64,000 nt of DNA, from the NCBI GenBank assembly GCA_035651995.1, contig DASRER010000042.1, positions 1-64,000 of the forward strand, in the 5' to 3' direction. Positions 8,217-18,083 of this stretch are shown here, piece by piece. Under the pieces are notes generated by a model. The model had not been told where the DNA came from, searched no databases, and saw only the letters and a program-made list of their open reading frames with translations. The DNA comes from Terriglobales bacterium. GTDB lineage: Bacteria > Acidobacteriota > Terriglobia > Terriglobales > Acidobacteriaceae. Made by a program: the position numbers and the translations under genes. Position 1 is the first letter of the stretch. Every line of letters starts with the position of its first letter.

Positions 8217-10859
8217 CTAGAAGACCTGCTGGAATCCCAGGCTGACCACGTCGCGGAATCGCGGCGTACCTGGAGGCATCTTGGACAAATCGGTGAAGTC
8301 CTGGTCAAAGGCGTAGGCGCGCGTCGGCGGGCTGTACACCGTGCCGCAGCACTTGAAGACACCGGTGGCGTACGCCGAGTAGTACAAGCTGACCATCGAG
8401 CCGAGGTAGTTCGACGTTGAGCCGCCCCAGTTCTCCAGGTAACGGAGGAAGTTGTGCACACCGCCGTCGGTTCCGAAGTCGTTGGGCGCACCCGCCCACG
8501 TAGGCTTGGGGAAGAATCGGTTCTTTCCCATCGCGATCGCCATGCGGAAGTACGTTGTCGAGGCGCCGCGTCCGCTCACGTCGGCCGGACTGTTGAAGCT
8601 CTCCAGATCGGACCAGCCATTGGAGAGCAACGTGACGGTGTCGGCAATGACCGCCGAAGAGGCGTGCGGATCGCCGAAGCCGGCACCGGTGCTGGCGTTG
8701 TAGTCGCCAAGCACGTAGGCCGGGTTTTCAGTGGCCAGGGTAAAGCCCGGCATGGGCACGTTGCCGAGCGAACCGTTGACCAGGCGCACAGCATGGCGCG
8801 CGCCTGAGACCCAGTTCTTGCGCGCGGTCCCCATGCAATCCACCGCAACCACCGGGTTGCCGCTCTTGCCGGATCCGAACCCGAGGCCCAGGTCGTTCTT
8901 GCCGTAGGTTTCCAGCAAGCCGTTCCCGTTGATGTCCTCACCGGTATCGAGCGTCCCGTTGGGAGTACCGGCCGACGTGGCCGGATTGATGACGTCTTCG
9001 AAACCGTATTCCCCGTTCAAGCTGCCTGAGGCGCCGGCCAGCATGCCGCGGCGGTCAGAGAAGTACAGAACGTAGCCGTTCTGGGTAACGTTCTCCGTCT
9101 GCGTGCCGGTGGTGCCGATGGCGCCGCTCAGCCAGCGGTTCAGGTTGCGAACATCAATTTCCACGACATTGATGACGCCGCCCACGTTGCAGCTGGTGGT
9201 AGTGCGCTGGTTCTCGCGCAGCTCGCCCTCGCGCGCATCGTACATGTTGATGGGATACCAATTGTTGCGCGTGGCCGCACCCGTAATCACGCTGCCCGTG
9301 CCGCTGTCGGTAACCAGTTCGGCCGGGACCGCGGGAACGCCCTTCTTGGCCGCCACCGCCGCATCCGCTACGCCGTTGGCGTTGCGGTCAGACTGCTCCT
9401 GGAAGATCAGAATAGCGTTGGGGTGGACCGCGTTCGGCGCTCCCGACGTGGGCGGCGTGAAGCCGCGGGCGAACCCGAGCTCAAGCCACTCCCTGGTGAC
9501 GGGTACAAAACTGCCGTCAGACTTGTGGATCTCCACACGCAGGTATCCGTCCAGCAGGTTCCATGTGCTGCCGCTGATGAGCGGCGCACCGGAGGGCTGA
9601 AGGGTAGGTTCCGGAGTGGGCAGTATCCAGCCGGTCTCGGTGGCGACCGAAGCGGTCGTGCCTTCGGCAAAATAGGTGTGGTTCGCCGAGCCGCCCACCG
9701 GAACACCGGTGGAGTAATCCGGGCCGCTGCCAAAGTGGCCGTTGGCCAGGCGGATGTTCTGCGGATCCGACGCGCCTCCGGGCAGCTGGGCCGGGTCATC
9801 GGCCAGCAGCACGCGGATTTGCGCTTGGTTGTACAGGCGCGATTCGCCGATCGCCGACGTCAACGATTCGCCCGCAGCAGGCTGCCGCACGATCTCGATC
9901 GGGCTGACGCCGGTTTGCACAAACGCCAGGTTCAGCGGCTTGGCGCCGGTGCTGCCGCTCAGAATCATCGAGTTGTAGGTGCTGGTGGAGATGGACTGCC
10001 AGCCCGAGTTCGCCGTTCCCGTGCCACCGTAGGCCGGGGTCGGGCCGTTGGTGGAGCTGCCCTCATTAGGCGAGAGTTGCAGGTTGCGGCAGGCCGGCTT
10101 GGAGCCATCGCATCCGCTGGGCGCGGTCGGGATCAGGACGGTGCCGGTGCGGCCCTGGGCGGCCGTGCTGGCGCCGTTGGCGAGCTGGTCACGCACTACG
10201 TCGCCGGCGGCGCGAATCATCGTATGAAAAGTGATCGAGTTGTCCGATGCCAGATACAGGTTGCCGTTCGTCTGCACGCGGCCGTTGAAGTCGAAGGCCG
10301 GGCCGGGGAAGAAGTCGAGGTCGGTCTGCGAATACACGCCGAACTGGAACACAGGGATTTCGGCGATTTCCACCTGGCGGATCATGCGCACTTCTTCGCC
10401 GCCGGGACGTTGAGCCGTTACCTGAAGCGTCAGCGGAACAATGAGGGCCAGCAGTCCGGCGTTGGGACCCGAGGAAATGGTCTGCACATGCGAAGGCGGA
10501 TTGCCGCAGCCCGCAGGCGGATTTGGAATGGTAATGGCGTATTCGGGGTAGGTGACGTTCACGTCCGATGTGTTGGGCGTGGCCGTCGCGACACCCTGGA
10601 TGGCGCACCAGTTGGGGGCCGCCTGCGCCTCATACAGCGAATCCAGGTCGGCCATCATCTTTTCCATGCCCGCTTCAGCGCCGTAGAAGGCCATGTTGTT
10701 GCCTGAGTCCGTCTTCTGCAGCCGCTGCTCGGAGTTCACCTTGTAGAGCACAGCCACTGCCAGAGCGGACATCAGGATGAGCAGGAGAAGCGCCGAGAGA
10801 AGAACAATTCCCTGCTGCGGATTCCCGCGGACCCGGGTTCCCATTCCTAACCGTTTCAT
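8217..10859 (-). CDS. Very large PilX-like minor pilin / pilus assembly protein
   Basis: The 880-residue product has the PilX N-terminal pattern: a short basic leader, then a 23-residue hydrophobic segment (about 18-40, GIVLLSALLLLILMSALAVA) lacking the usual Glu5. A very long extracellular region follows, rich in Gly, Ser, Thr and Asn. A late motif LGDYNASTGAGFGDPHASS with a following ADTVTLLSNGW is typical of the large acidobacterial PilX-like proteins. The ATG at 10859 is chosen because GAGGG lies just upstream and the pilW stop is only 10 bases away; an upstream extension would overlap pilW. It is the last gene of the operon. It probably sits at the pilus tip and may replace the missing PilY1 adhesin (inference). 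Confidence 0.85.
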   Translation of the reverse strand: MKRLGMGTRVRGNPQQGIVLLSALLLLILMSALAVAVLYKVNSEQRLQKTDSGNNMAFYGAEAGMEKMMADLDSLYEAQAAPNWCAIQGVATATPNTSDVNVTYPEYAITIPNPPAGCGNPPSHVQTISSGPNAGLLALIVPLTLQVTAQRPGGEEVRMIRQVEIAEIPVFQFGVYSQTDLDFFPGPAFDFNGRVQTNGNLYLASDNSITFHTMIRAAGDVVRDQLANGASTAAQGRTGTVLIPTAPSGCDGSKPACRNLQLSPNEGSSTNGPTPAYGGTGTANSGWQSISTSTYNSMILSGSTGAKPLNLAFVQTGVSPIEIVRQPAAGESLTSAIGESRLYNQAQIRVLLADDPAQLPGGASDPQNIRLANGHFGSGPDYSTGVPVGGSANHTYFAEGTTASVATETGWILPTPEPTLQPSGAPLISGSTWNLLDGYLRVEIHKSDGSFVPVTREWLELGFARGFTPPTSGAPNAVHPNAILIFQEQSDRNANGVADAAVAAKKGVPAVPAELVTDSGTGSVITGAATRNNWYPINMYDAREGELRENQRTTTSCNVGGVINVVEIDVRNLNRWLSGAIGTTGTQTENVTQNGYVLYFSDRRGMLAGASGSLNGEYGFEDVINPATSAGTPNGTLDTGEDINGNGLLETYGKNDLGLGFGSGKSGNPVVAVDCMGTARKNWVSGARHAVRLVNGSLGNVPMPGFTLATENPAYVLGDYNASTGAGFGDPHASSAVIADTVTLLSNGWSDLESFNSPADVSGRGASTTYFRMAIAMGKNRFFPKPTWAGAPNDFGTDGGVHNFLRYLENWGGSTSNYLGSMVSLYYSAYATGVFKCCGTVYSPPTRAYAFDQDFTDLSKMPPGTPRFRDVVSLGFQQVF

Positions 10860-10869
10860 GATGAGACCC

Positions 10870-11961
10870 TCAGTTGTAACGATCGTGATAAGCCAGGTTC
10901 CGCGGACCCACCGACGTGGAATACGCGATCCGGTCGAAGAGCCCCTTGTTGTTGGGACGCAACGCACGGGCCGTGATCGTCATGTTGATCTTGCGGATCT
11001 GGTTGGGTTTTGGAGTTGCGGGGGAGCCGGTAGCAGCATCGGGGAGATTCGCGGTAAGAGTGCTGGTCGTGTCGTCAAACACGTCGTAGGTAAACTGCAA
11101 ATCGTCAATGTGTTCGGCCACCGGCACTGGCTTGTGCGCTCCTACCTGGCGCATCAGGCGCACGTCGGGACCGTTCGTGGTGCTGACGCTCTGCAGGAAG
11201 TAAGTAATCATGGTAATGCGCGACACCGTCACCGCCGGATAGTGCGGGCCGGATCCCGGAATCGGGTTGTAACGCAGCGACTTGATGTTTCCCACCGGCG
11301 CGCCCGACTGATTGATGTTCAAAGGATCGAGGTTGGCGAAGCTGATCACGCGCGTAGAGCCGTTGACTCCCGTCACCACACCCAGGGCGGAGCCCAGCGA
11401 GTTGGTGAGCAGCAAGACGTCGCCCACGGTGATGCCAACGGCCACGTCATTCACTGCCGGCGTGGTGGAGGCCGGCATGGTGAGCTGGTCCCCCGCGTCG
11501 GTCAGGGCGGTCGTGGTATAGGCCGTCCAGTTCAGCGTTGGGTCTTTGAACGCCAGAACAATCGCGTCCGTCGTTTCCAGCGTAGTTGGTCCGGCATCGT
11601 GGCCGGGCGTCACCTTGTAAAAGACTCCCTGAGTGAACTTGTTGTTGGTCGTCAGGTAGCAGGTGGTGCTGTCGCATCCGAACACCGGGTTCGTTCCGCC
11701 GCTGGCCTGGCTGGGCAGGGGAATTCCGCCGGTCGGCATGCCGGTGCCGGCCTGCTGGAGGTCGCGGACAATCTGATTGGCGGCGCTTCGCAGCTCCGAC
11801 TGCATTTCACCGCGCTGCATCACCAGCGTGCTGCTCTGCATGCTGAAGCTGACCACTCGAAAGGCCGCCGCCAGCACGATCATCGATATCGCGATCGACA
11901 CTAGAAGCTCAAGCAGCGTGAGACCGCGCTGCCGCCCGATTGTGGTCGAAGGTTTGCTCAT
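10870..11961 (-). CDS. PilW-like minor pilin
   Basis: The 363-residue product has a class III prepilin signal: basic leader MSKPSTTIGRQRG, then the processed N-terminus LTLLELLVSIAISM with Glu at mature position 5 and a hydrophobic helix to about residue 38. The rest is a large globular pilin head, longer than most pilins and with several Cys (a CDSTTCY motif). It overlaps pilV by 4 bases (ATGA), so the two are translationally coupled. It should be inserted as a minor subunit that primes or caps the type IV pilus. Confidence 0.88.
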   Translation of the reverse strand: MSKPSTTIGRQRGLTLLELLVSIAISMIVLAAAFRVVSFSMQSSTLVMQRGEMQSELRSAANQIVRDLQQAGTGMPTGGIPLPSQASGGTNPVFGCDSTTCYLTTNNKFTQGVFYKVTPGHDAGPTTLETTDAIVLAFKDPTLNWTAYTTTALTDAGDQLTMPASTTPAVNDVAVGITVGDVLLLTNSLGSALGVVTGVNGSTRVISFANLDPLNINQSGAPVGNIKSLRYNPIPGSGPHYPAVTVSRITMITYFLQSVSTTNGPDVRLMRQVGAHKPVPVAEHIDDLQFTYDVFDDTTSTLTANLPDAATGSPATPKPNQIRKINMTITARALRPNNKGLFDRIAYSTSVGPRNLAYHDRYN

Positions 11962-12515
11962 GGGAACCTCGAGATGTATCCGCTGACCGAGTAATTGCGC
12001 GTGCCCCGGCCAGGCGAGAAGACCTGGACTGTGACCACCAGCTTGCGCATGTTCGGATTCACGCTACCATCGGCCAGATACACGGGTGAGATCGCGATCT
12101 GCCGCCGGTAGTTTGAAAGCGGAAGCACCACGTCGTCGGCCGTTCCCATCAAACCGTCGTTTCCTGGGGTGATGATGCGGTCCAGGGTGCTGGTGTCGGA
12201 CACCGTCCCCGCCACGCCATTGGCGCCGGGCAGGTAGAGGGGTTGGAAGCCGTCCTTGAAGATGCCGCCGTTGCTGACGTTCTGAATCGAGGCGTACGAA
12301 ATCGAAGTGTCATTACGCGCGCTGTAGACCGACTCGAGGGCCTCGCGCGCCTTCTGCTTTGCAATCTGGTCTTCCTGCGCGACCTGCATGGTGGCCACCG
12401 CCTGCGCGAACAGCGCCAGCAGCGCCAGCAGGCCGACGGTCAGAATGACCATCGCCATCATGACTTCAACCAGCGTAAACCCGAGCGATTTCCGGCGTTT
12501 TTTCACTGTCGCCAC
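11958..12515 (-). CDS. PilV-like minor pilin
   Basis: The 185-residue product starts with basic leader MATVKKRRKSLG, followed by the mature N-terminus FTLVEVMMAMVILTVGLLALLALF with Glu at position 5, as required by prepilin peptidase and pilus packing. The head region is short. It overlaps fimT upstream by 13 bases and pilW downstream by 4 bases, so expression of the minor pilins is tightly linked. Confidence 0.88.
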   Translation of the reverse strand: MATVKKRRKSLGFTLVEVMMAMVILTVGLLALLALFAQAVATMQVAQEDQIAKQKAREALESVYSARNDTSISYASIQNVSNGGIFKDGFQPLYLPGANGVAGTVSDTSTLDRIITPGNDGLMGTADDVVLPLSNYRRQIAISPVYLADGSVNPNMRKLVVTVQVFSPGRGTRNYSVSGYISRFP

Positions 12516-13126
12516 TCCGGACTATTACCGTTCATCACCAGGAACCAGCCCTTCACGCGGCCGGTGGCGCCAAAGAGCGAAACGGCCCGGCTGGAAAGCA
12601 GGTCCCCCGGCCGGGCCATGTACACCACGCCGTTATTCAGGCGATTGGCCGAATCCAGCGCGCGGCCGTCAGGCTGGAAGAACACCTGCGTTCCGGCGCC
12701 GCCGTAGTCAATCGAGAAGTCAATGGCCCGGTTGCCGACGCCCATGCTATCGGGCGTCGCCGCCGTCGGAATTCCGCTGACCACGGTGAATTGTGTTTCC
12801 GCGGGAATGTCGATGGATCCCTGCGCAACCGCCGTGTAGGCGCCGCCGGCGTCGAGCTCCATGCGATCCAGCTGAATGGTCCGCGGGCTGACGAAGCTCA
12901 GGCGGTAGATGCGCCGCTCGTCAATGGCGCGCTCATGCGCCACGCGCATCTGTCCGAGCACGATCTGGAGGGCTGTGTCCGCCTTTGCCCGCTGGAGCGT
13001 GCCCGAAACCTGAACCAGAGCGATGCCCGTGACCACCATAATGATGGCAATCACGAACAACAGCTCGACCATCGAAAAGCCGGCGGCTTTCCGAACCCGG
13101 GAGCGCGAGTGAACGAGCTTATTCAT
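12503..13126 (-). CDS. FimT/GspH-type pseudopilin
   Basis: The 207-residue product is the first gene of the minor pilin operon. It has a basic leader ending in Gly16 (RKAAG) and the mature sequence FSMVELLFVIAIIMVVTGIAL with Glu at position 5. After the helix comes the GspH/FimT-like head with a conserved AHERAIDERRIYRLSF segment. FimT proteins are minor pilins linked to pilus initiation and DNA uptake. About 120 bases of non-coding sequence precede it; I found no sigma-54 site with correct 10-base spacing there. Confidence 0.87.
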   Translation of the reverse strand: MNKLVHSRSRVRKAAGFSMVELLFVIAIIMVVTGIALVQVSGTLQRAKADTALQIVLGQMRVAHERAIDERRIYRLSFVSPRTIQLDRMELDAGGAYTAVAQGSIDIPAETQFTVVSGIPTAATPDSMGVGNRAIDFSIDYGGAGTQVFFQPDGRALDSANRLNNGVVYMARPGDLLSSRAVSLFGATGRVKGWFLVMNGNSPEWRQ

Positions 13127-13245
13127 GCCTTGCGGTCATACTTTCCGGGGAAAGCCAGAAAGTAACCCAAGTTTCCACCGGTTGCAACCCAGAGAAGCCT
13201 TGCCCAAGGTAACGAAAGTTGGTCACGGCACTAGAACCCTTGGGG

Positions 13246-14439
13246 CTATGGCCGGAACTGAAGTGAGCGGAAGTCCTGTGGTACCAATGGGATAAGGCGA
13301 AGGCCGCTGAGGTAAATGACCATGCCGCTGGCCGGATCGCCCAGGTCGCGGACAATGACCACGCCGTCGCCATCGGGCGCAAACGGCGGCACCGCGCCGC
13401 TCCACACCGCGCGCTGGAATTCGCTGGCTGGAAGCTTGGTCAGCATGGCGACGTGAGGGATTTCGGCGTCGAACCGAAGCTGGTTGTCGCGAACCACCAC
13501 CACCCGATACTTGTCACCCGAGCGTGCAATCAGCACGAACGCGCGTGTGCTGGTGCCTTCAGGGCCGGCCAGGGATACCTCCGCGGTGGCCGACTGGCCG
13601 AACTGGCGCAGCCACGACACAGTTTCGGGAGTAAAGTCGGCCGGTTGCAGCAGGCGCCAGTCTTCAATATGAGGGATGAGCGCGGCCACGTCGCCCGGCA
13701 GCCCGCTCCATAGGACCTTTTGGCTGCCGGCTTCCACGGCCTCTGCCCTCGGCTGCCGCCCCACGAACACGATGGCGGCCGCAAGTGCCATCCACACGAT
13801 CGCTTCGGCGGACCATCTCCAGAACGCTGAACTCCCCTTGGCCGTCGGCAGTGCATCCAGCGCTGACATGCCCTCCACGCTTCGCACCAGGACGGTCAGG
13901 CTTCGCAGGCGCCCGATGACGTGAGCCGCGAGATTGCCGGTTGGTATGGCCTCCTCGCTGAAGTCGCAACTCCCATTCGCAAGGCTCAGGTAGGATGCAC
14001 GCGTAGCCAGCTTGCGAATCTCGGCGACCACGTTGGAGCCCAGAATCAATCTGGCCTCTGCACGGTCGCTGGTGAAGATCGGGGACACAACCTCAGGCAG
14101 AGCCTCGGGAACCAGCTTGTCCGCCTCGGGCAGGGCCTCGCGCTTGAGGCCGCAGTAGAGCTGGAAGCGGCTGGCGAGGGGGATCCGAATGTAGAGCCCG
14201 GGTTCGGAGAGAGAATTTGAGACGCGGACCGACAATCGGCGCCCCTGCCAGGCCCCGCGAATCAACAGGCCGTCGCCATCGCGCACTACGCGGCCGCGAA
14301 ACGTGGAGGCAAGTTCCTTAACGCTTGGCACTTCGGCACGATATCCACGAAAACGCAAAGCCGAACGCAGCCATATCGAAAGCGTCGCAATCACCAACAG
14401 TGCGACCAGGGCGATGATGGCGTAGGGATGCAGCTCCAT
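13246..14439 (-). CDS. Membrane protein of unknown function
   Basis: The 397-residue product has an N-terminal membrane helix (about 6-28, YAIIALVALLVIATLSIWL) and a second one in the middle (about 210-228, AIVWMALAAAIVFVG). Between them is a soluble domain of beta character, and after the second helix an extended domain of about 165 residues. No enzymatic motif is visible. It lies just before the pilin operon on the same strand, 120 bases upstream of fimT, so it might be co-transcribed; a role in pilus biogenesis is only a guess. Confidence 0.75.
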   Translation of the reverse strand: MELHPYAIIALVALLVIATLSIWLRSALRFRGYRAEVPSVKELASTFRGRVVRDGDGLLIRGAWQGRRLSVRVSNSLSEPGLYIRIPLASRFQLYCGLKREALPEADKLVPEALPEVVSPIFTSDRAEARLILGSNVVAEIRKLATRASYLSLANGSCDFSEEAIPTGNLAAHVIGRLRSLTVLVRSVEGMSALDALPTAKGSSAFWRWSAEAIVWMALAAAIVFVGRQPRAEAVEAGSQKVLWSGLPGDVAALIPHIEDWRLLQPADFTPETVSWLRQFGQSATAEVSLAGPEGTSTRAFVLIARSGDKYRVVVVRDNQLRFDAEIPHVAMLTKLPASEFQRAVWSGAVPPFAPDGDGVVIVRDLGDPASGMVIYLSGLRLIPLVPQDFRSLQFRP

Positions 14440-14570
14440 TGGTCCGATTTCCTCAGGCCCGCAAATTCCGGCAGCGGCTCAGCCGCACCGCATGCCGCGG
14501 CGGCAAGATAGCACACTCCCGCCACCCCAGGCAGGCAAATAGAGGTTTCAACCCCCGGGCACAGAGCGGA

Positions 14571-15131
14571 TCAATGTGATTCTTTTTGGCCCGCGGGCGC
14601 CGCTCCGGCGCTGGGCGCGGCGCAAGGATCTTCACCGGGTTTGGAAGCATCCGCGATCTTGCCTTTCAGCTCGGCGATTCGCTCCTGCGTTATGCGCTCT
14701 GAGTTGGTGAGCATGAAGCGCGCGTCGCGGTCGGTCTCCATCTGGAGCTGGGCGCGTAGTTCCTGGAGCTTCTTGCTGGCGGCGGCTTCGTCATCCTGCA
14801 GCTTGTGCAGGGCATCGGCGGCGGCGCAGGGAGGTGGCGCCGTCTCACCGCTTACCTCCGTCGAAGCGGAAGCGGTCGCGTCGCCGGTCGCCGGTTTGGC
14901 GGCATCGGAGGCGGCGCTGTCCCGATTGTCGCCGGCGGCATCGGCCCGTGGCGCCAAATCTTCGTTGGTGATGACGCGCGAGGCTCGCTTTCCCCCGCGG
15001 CTGGAGCGCACCACCTCCGGCAACGGGCGATCTTTTTGCGTTCCCGCGTCGGGCGAGGGGGCGGACTGTGCGCCAATCAATAACGACGTGGAGGCCAACA
15101 GCGCGACCAAAGCAATGCTCTTGCGGCTCAT
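14571..15131 (-). CDS. Exported hypothetical protein with C-terminal coiled coil
   Basis: The 186-residue product has a signal peptide (MSRKSIALVALLASTSLLIGAQS) and a low-complexity Ala/Asp/Thr-rich stretch (about 65-100). A helical region (about 105-168) with heptad character follows: ALHKLQDDEAAASKKLQELR and later RITQERIAELKGKIAD. Two Cys (PPPCAA and DPCAAP) flank the helix and could form a disulphide. The gene precedes the membrane-protein gene at 13246 on the same strand. No function can be assigned. Confidence 0.72.
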   Translation of the reverse strand: MSRKSIALVALLASTSLLIGAQSAPSPDAGTQKDRPLPEVVRSSRGGKRASRVITNEDLAPRADAAGDNRDSAASDAAKPATGDATASASTEVSGETAPPPCAAADALHKLQDDEAAASKKLQELRAQLQMETDRDARFMLTNSERITQERIAELKGKIADASKPGEDPCAAPSAGAAPAGQKESH

Positions 15132-15300
15132 AGTCCGTGTCTCACTGAGGAACGCTGAATTGTAGCGCAGTTCCAGGGCATACCACCACTAGCGCTGTTG
15201 CTCAAAGTTATGCCGTGAAAAGCTGCAGCAGGGCAACTATCTTTCACAACAATCGCTGCGCGCCAGCCTTCGCCCGGTCCCGGCGCGCTCTGCCGGCGCG

Positions 15301-17517
15301 TCAGTAGCGAAACCGGTAGCGCAGCCGCACGTACACCTGGCGCGGTTCGTGGAAGTGCGATCCGCCGAACGTGTTGCTGGAGTCAATCTGGAAGCGCTGA
15401 TTGGTGACGTTGGTGGCGGTCACCGCCACGGACCACTCTTCGCCCACGGATTTGCCCACGCTGAGGTCGAGCGTGTAGTGGCCCGGCAGATGGCCCGGAC
15501 CATCACCCTCCAGGAAGCCGGATCCGTAGCTCACGTTGGCCGACGCCCAGCTTCGCCACGGCAGGTCGGAGGTCAGCGCGCTGGTCAGCGTGTGTCGTTG
15601 GTCGTGGTCGAGGAAAAACAATCCCCTGTCTGGCGGAGAAAAGTCGGTAAGGCCGCCGGTCACGCCGCCGCTGCCCTCAACCGCCTGGCGCGAGTAGGCC
15701 AGCCGCGCCCTCATCCTGCCGAGCAGGCGCGGCGAGCGCGCCGCCACCTCCACGCCGCGCACACGCACGTGATCAATGGTCAGCGGAAAAAAAATGGCGG
15801 AATTCTCCAGCACGTCATGATCGAAGAAATTGCGCGCGCCGGCGCGGAAGTAGTCCACGTCGGCGGCCCATCCGCGCAGCGGCACGGTTACGCCGAAATT
15901 GTGCTGCTCGTCGCGCTCGCCCTTCAGCGGCAGAAACCCGAACCCTTGCTGGGCGGCGAGCGAGAGCAGCGGGCCGGAAACCGTGTCCAGTGGCGGGGGC
16001 TGATAGAAGCGGCTGTAGGCGGCGCGCAGCACCCATCCGATGCGCGGCAGCGTGATGGCCGCTCCCAGGCGCGGGTCGGCGGAATTCTCGTTGACGCCGC
16101 CGGCAAAGTGCGACAGGCGCACGCCCGCGTTCAGCGTGAGCCACGGCCGCGCACGGTACTGGTCGTCGAGAAACACCGCCTCCAGCGCGCCGTTCGGGCG
16201 GATGCGCTGGCTGAGCGCGCCGCCGCTGCCATCGTTGGCCAGCACCGAAAAGCGGTGCTCGTCGTGCTGCGCGAAGGCGTAAATGCCGGCGCGAAAGCTG
16301 TGCTGTCGCCGCGTGCCCGAAAGCGCAGCCTGCCCGCCGGCGTAGGTTGAGGCGCGATTGTCATTGGCGATAGGGACATCGGCCGGGCTGCCTTCAAACG
16401 CGGCACGATTGAAGTGGACGAAGGGCGAGAGGGTGAACAACGTGCGCGCGTCCAGCGTGCGCGCCCAGGTAAACACCGCGAAGCCGTCCTGCTCGCGCTG
16501 CCGGTCGCGAACGCCCGCAGCCTGCCCGGCTGGGCCATTCGGTATCTGGTAGTAGTCGCCGCGAAACCCGGCCGCCAGTCGCAGCTGGTCGCGTGCGCTC
16601 AGGTTGGACTGCGCCGAGGCGAACACCGAGCCGCCGGCTGCCTGGTCGTGCAGCTGCTCGTCTGTCGGCGTCTCCAGGCCGTAGTCGCTACGGTTGCCGG
16701 CCAGGCTCAGGTAGTAAGCCGAGCGCTCGGAGTGGTCCCCGAACGAGAGTTGATCATCGGTCAGGTGAAACGAGCCGTAACTCATGGTCAGCTCCGCCAG
16801 GCGATTGCGCTCAAACCCGGAGCGCGGCACGATGTTGAACACGCCGTAGGTGCGGTCGCCGAATTCCGCGCTATACGCGCCGCGCTGCTGCTCCATGTAT
16901 TCCACGTCTTTGGGATCGAACTGCGGGCCCACGTTGCTGCCGATGTTGGTGTTGGGCAGCGCCACGCCGTCCAGCGCCCAGGTGACCTGATGGCCGCCGC
17001 GGACGTGCAGCTGGTCATGCACAACGACCGCGCCCGGTGTGAAGTCGGTGATGAAGCTCAGGCTGTTGGCGCGTTCGGCGCCAGGCGTGCGCGCGATTTC
17101 CGTGCGGTCCGCGCTCTGCTGCGGCGTGGACGACGTGGGATTCACGGCCGTCGTTTCCGCCGTGACCGTGATGTTGTGCTCCACCGTGGCAGGGCGAAGC
17201 TGAAAGTGCGACTCCTGGAGACGTCCGGAAATCGCGGTGACAGGCTGCGACTCGGCGGCGAAACTCTTGGCCGCCACGCTGACCTGGTAATCGCCCGCCG
17301 GAACGGTGCTGAATTCGGCGATGCCCTCGTCGTTGGTCGCCTCGGTCTGCGTCCAGGAAGACGCCGCCGCCTTCACCCTGACCGCGGCGCCTTGCACCGG
17401 GCGGTGCTGGGGGTCGTGCACGATTACGCGCACCGTCCCAAACACTGTCGCGTCGCACGGCGCGGCGCCCAACAACAGCAAAAACACGGCGCTGACTTTA
17501 AGTAGGATCCGCTGCAT
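15301..17517 (-). CDS. TonB-dependent receptor with N-terminal carboxypeptidase-regulatory domain
   Basis: The 738-residue outer-membrane receptor has a signal peptide (about 1-23), a CarboxypepD_reg-like beta-sandwich (about 26-112, VRVIVHDPQHRPVQGAAVRVK) and a plug domain (about 125-235, including LHVRGGHQVTWALDGV). A 22-strand-type barrel then runs to the C-terminus, which ends in alternating aromatic residues (YVRLRYRFRY). Such receptors import metal chelates or oligosaccharides using TonB energy. The upstream same-strand gene encodes a Cys/His-rich protein, so a metal is the more likely substrate here (inference). No TonB, ExbB or ExbD gene is nearby. Confidence 0.93.
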   Translation of the reverse strand: MQRILLKVSAVFLLLLGAAPCDATVFGTVRVIVHDPQHRPVQGAAVRVKAAASSWTQTEATNDEGIAEFSTVPAGDYQVSVAAKSFAAESQPVTAISGRLQESHFQLRPATVEHNITVTAETTAVNPTSSTPQQSADRTEIARTPGAERANSLSFITDFTPGAVVVHDQLHVRGGHQVTWALDGVALPNTNIGSNVGPQFDPKDVEYMEQQRGAYSAEFGDRTYGVFNIVPRSGFERNRLAELTMSYGSFHLTDDQLSFGDHSERSAYYLSLAGNRSDYGLETPTDEQLHDQAAGGSVFASAQSNLSARDQLRLAAGFRGDYYQIPNGPAGQAAGVRDRQREQDGFAVFTWARTLDARTLFTLSPFVHFNRAAFEGSPADVPIANDNRASTYAGGQAALSGTRRQHSFRAGIYAFAQHDEHRFSVLANDGSGGALSQRIRPNGALEAVFLDDQYRARPWLTLNAGVRLSHFAGGVNENSADPRLGAAITLPRIGWVLRAAYSRFYQPPPLDTVSGPLLSLAAQQGFGFLPLKGERDEQHNFGVTVPLRGWAADVDYFRAGARNFFDHDVLENSAIFFPLTIDHVRVRGVEVAARSPRLLGRMRARLAYSRQAVEGSGGVTGGLTDFSPPDRGLFFLDHDQRHTLTSALTSDLPWRSWASANVSYGSGFLEGDGPGHLPGHYTLDLSVGKSVGEEWSVAVTATNVTNQRFQIDSSNTFGGSHFHEPRQVYVRLRYRFRY

Positions 17518-17672
17518 TCAATGTCTCCCAGGTGGTCCATGAACCAGGTTCCGGCGACGAAAAAGCGGGCCGCGCCGGCGCAAGCTGCGCCACGCAAAAC
17601 ACCCGGCCGGAGATTTGTCTGGAGTACGGCGCCGGCACGTGAAACGGTTTTCAGCGCGGCGTCAGCAACGCG

Positions 17673-18083
17673 TCAGGCGAGCGAAGGAGGGCCGCGGAGA
17701 TGCGGGGTCGCGCGAAGCGCCTGCGCCGGAGCCGCGTGCGCGTGTGCGGCAATGGCCTCTGCCGGCGGCTCAGGCGTCGCAATCGCCGGCGCCGCGGGCG
17801 CAACCTGCGACGAAGCCGACGGCGTACTCACGCAACAGTTGTGCGAGCAGCCCCTGTCTTGTGCCTTGAGCTGCGGTCCGTGGTGCGCGTGATGACGCGC
17901 GTGCATCGCGCACGCCGTCTTGCAGCAAGCGGGTTTGTCGGCGGCGCCGCTGGCGGCCAGCGGCGTGAGCGGCAGCAGCAATCCGCCAATCACGAATGCA
18001 ATCGCGATCAGTCGGCGTGCCGCCGTCGAAATGGGGCCTTGGTCGTTCACGGTCAATACCGGGGCCTCACAGCAGGAAGACAT
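17673..18083 (-). CDS. Small Cys/His-rich exported protein next to TonB receptor
   Basis: The 136-residue product begins with MSSCCEAP, has one hydrophobic segment (about 22-45, [21 protein letters not shown]) and then a metal-ligand-rich region: [17 protein letters not shown] and CSHNCC. The tail is Ala/Pro-rich with further His. The pattern suggests binding of soft or transition metal ions on the outer face of the inner membrane. It lies about 155 bases upstream of the TonB-receptor gene on the same strand. No named family is recognised; copper or nickel handling is a guess. Confidence 0.6.
   Translation of the reverse strand: MSSCCEAPVLTVNDQGPISTAARRLIAIAFVIGGLLLPLTPLAASGAADKPACCKTACAMHARHHAHHGPQLKAQDRGCSHNCCVSTPSASSQVAPAAPAIATPEPPAEAIAAHAHAAPAQALRATPHLRGPPSLA

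Noticed and set aside
13127-13245. Sigma-54 promoter for the minor pilin operon
   Set aside because: GG and TTGC pairs occur but with 12 or more bases between; none has the required spacing.
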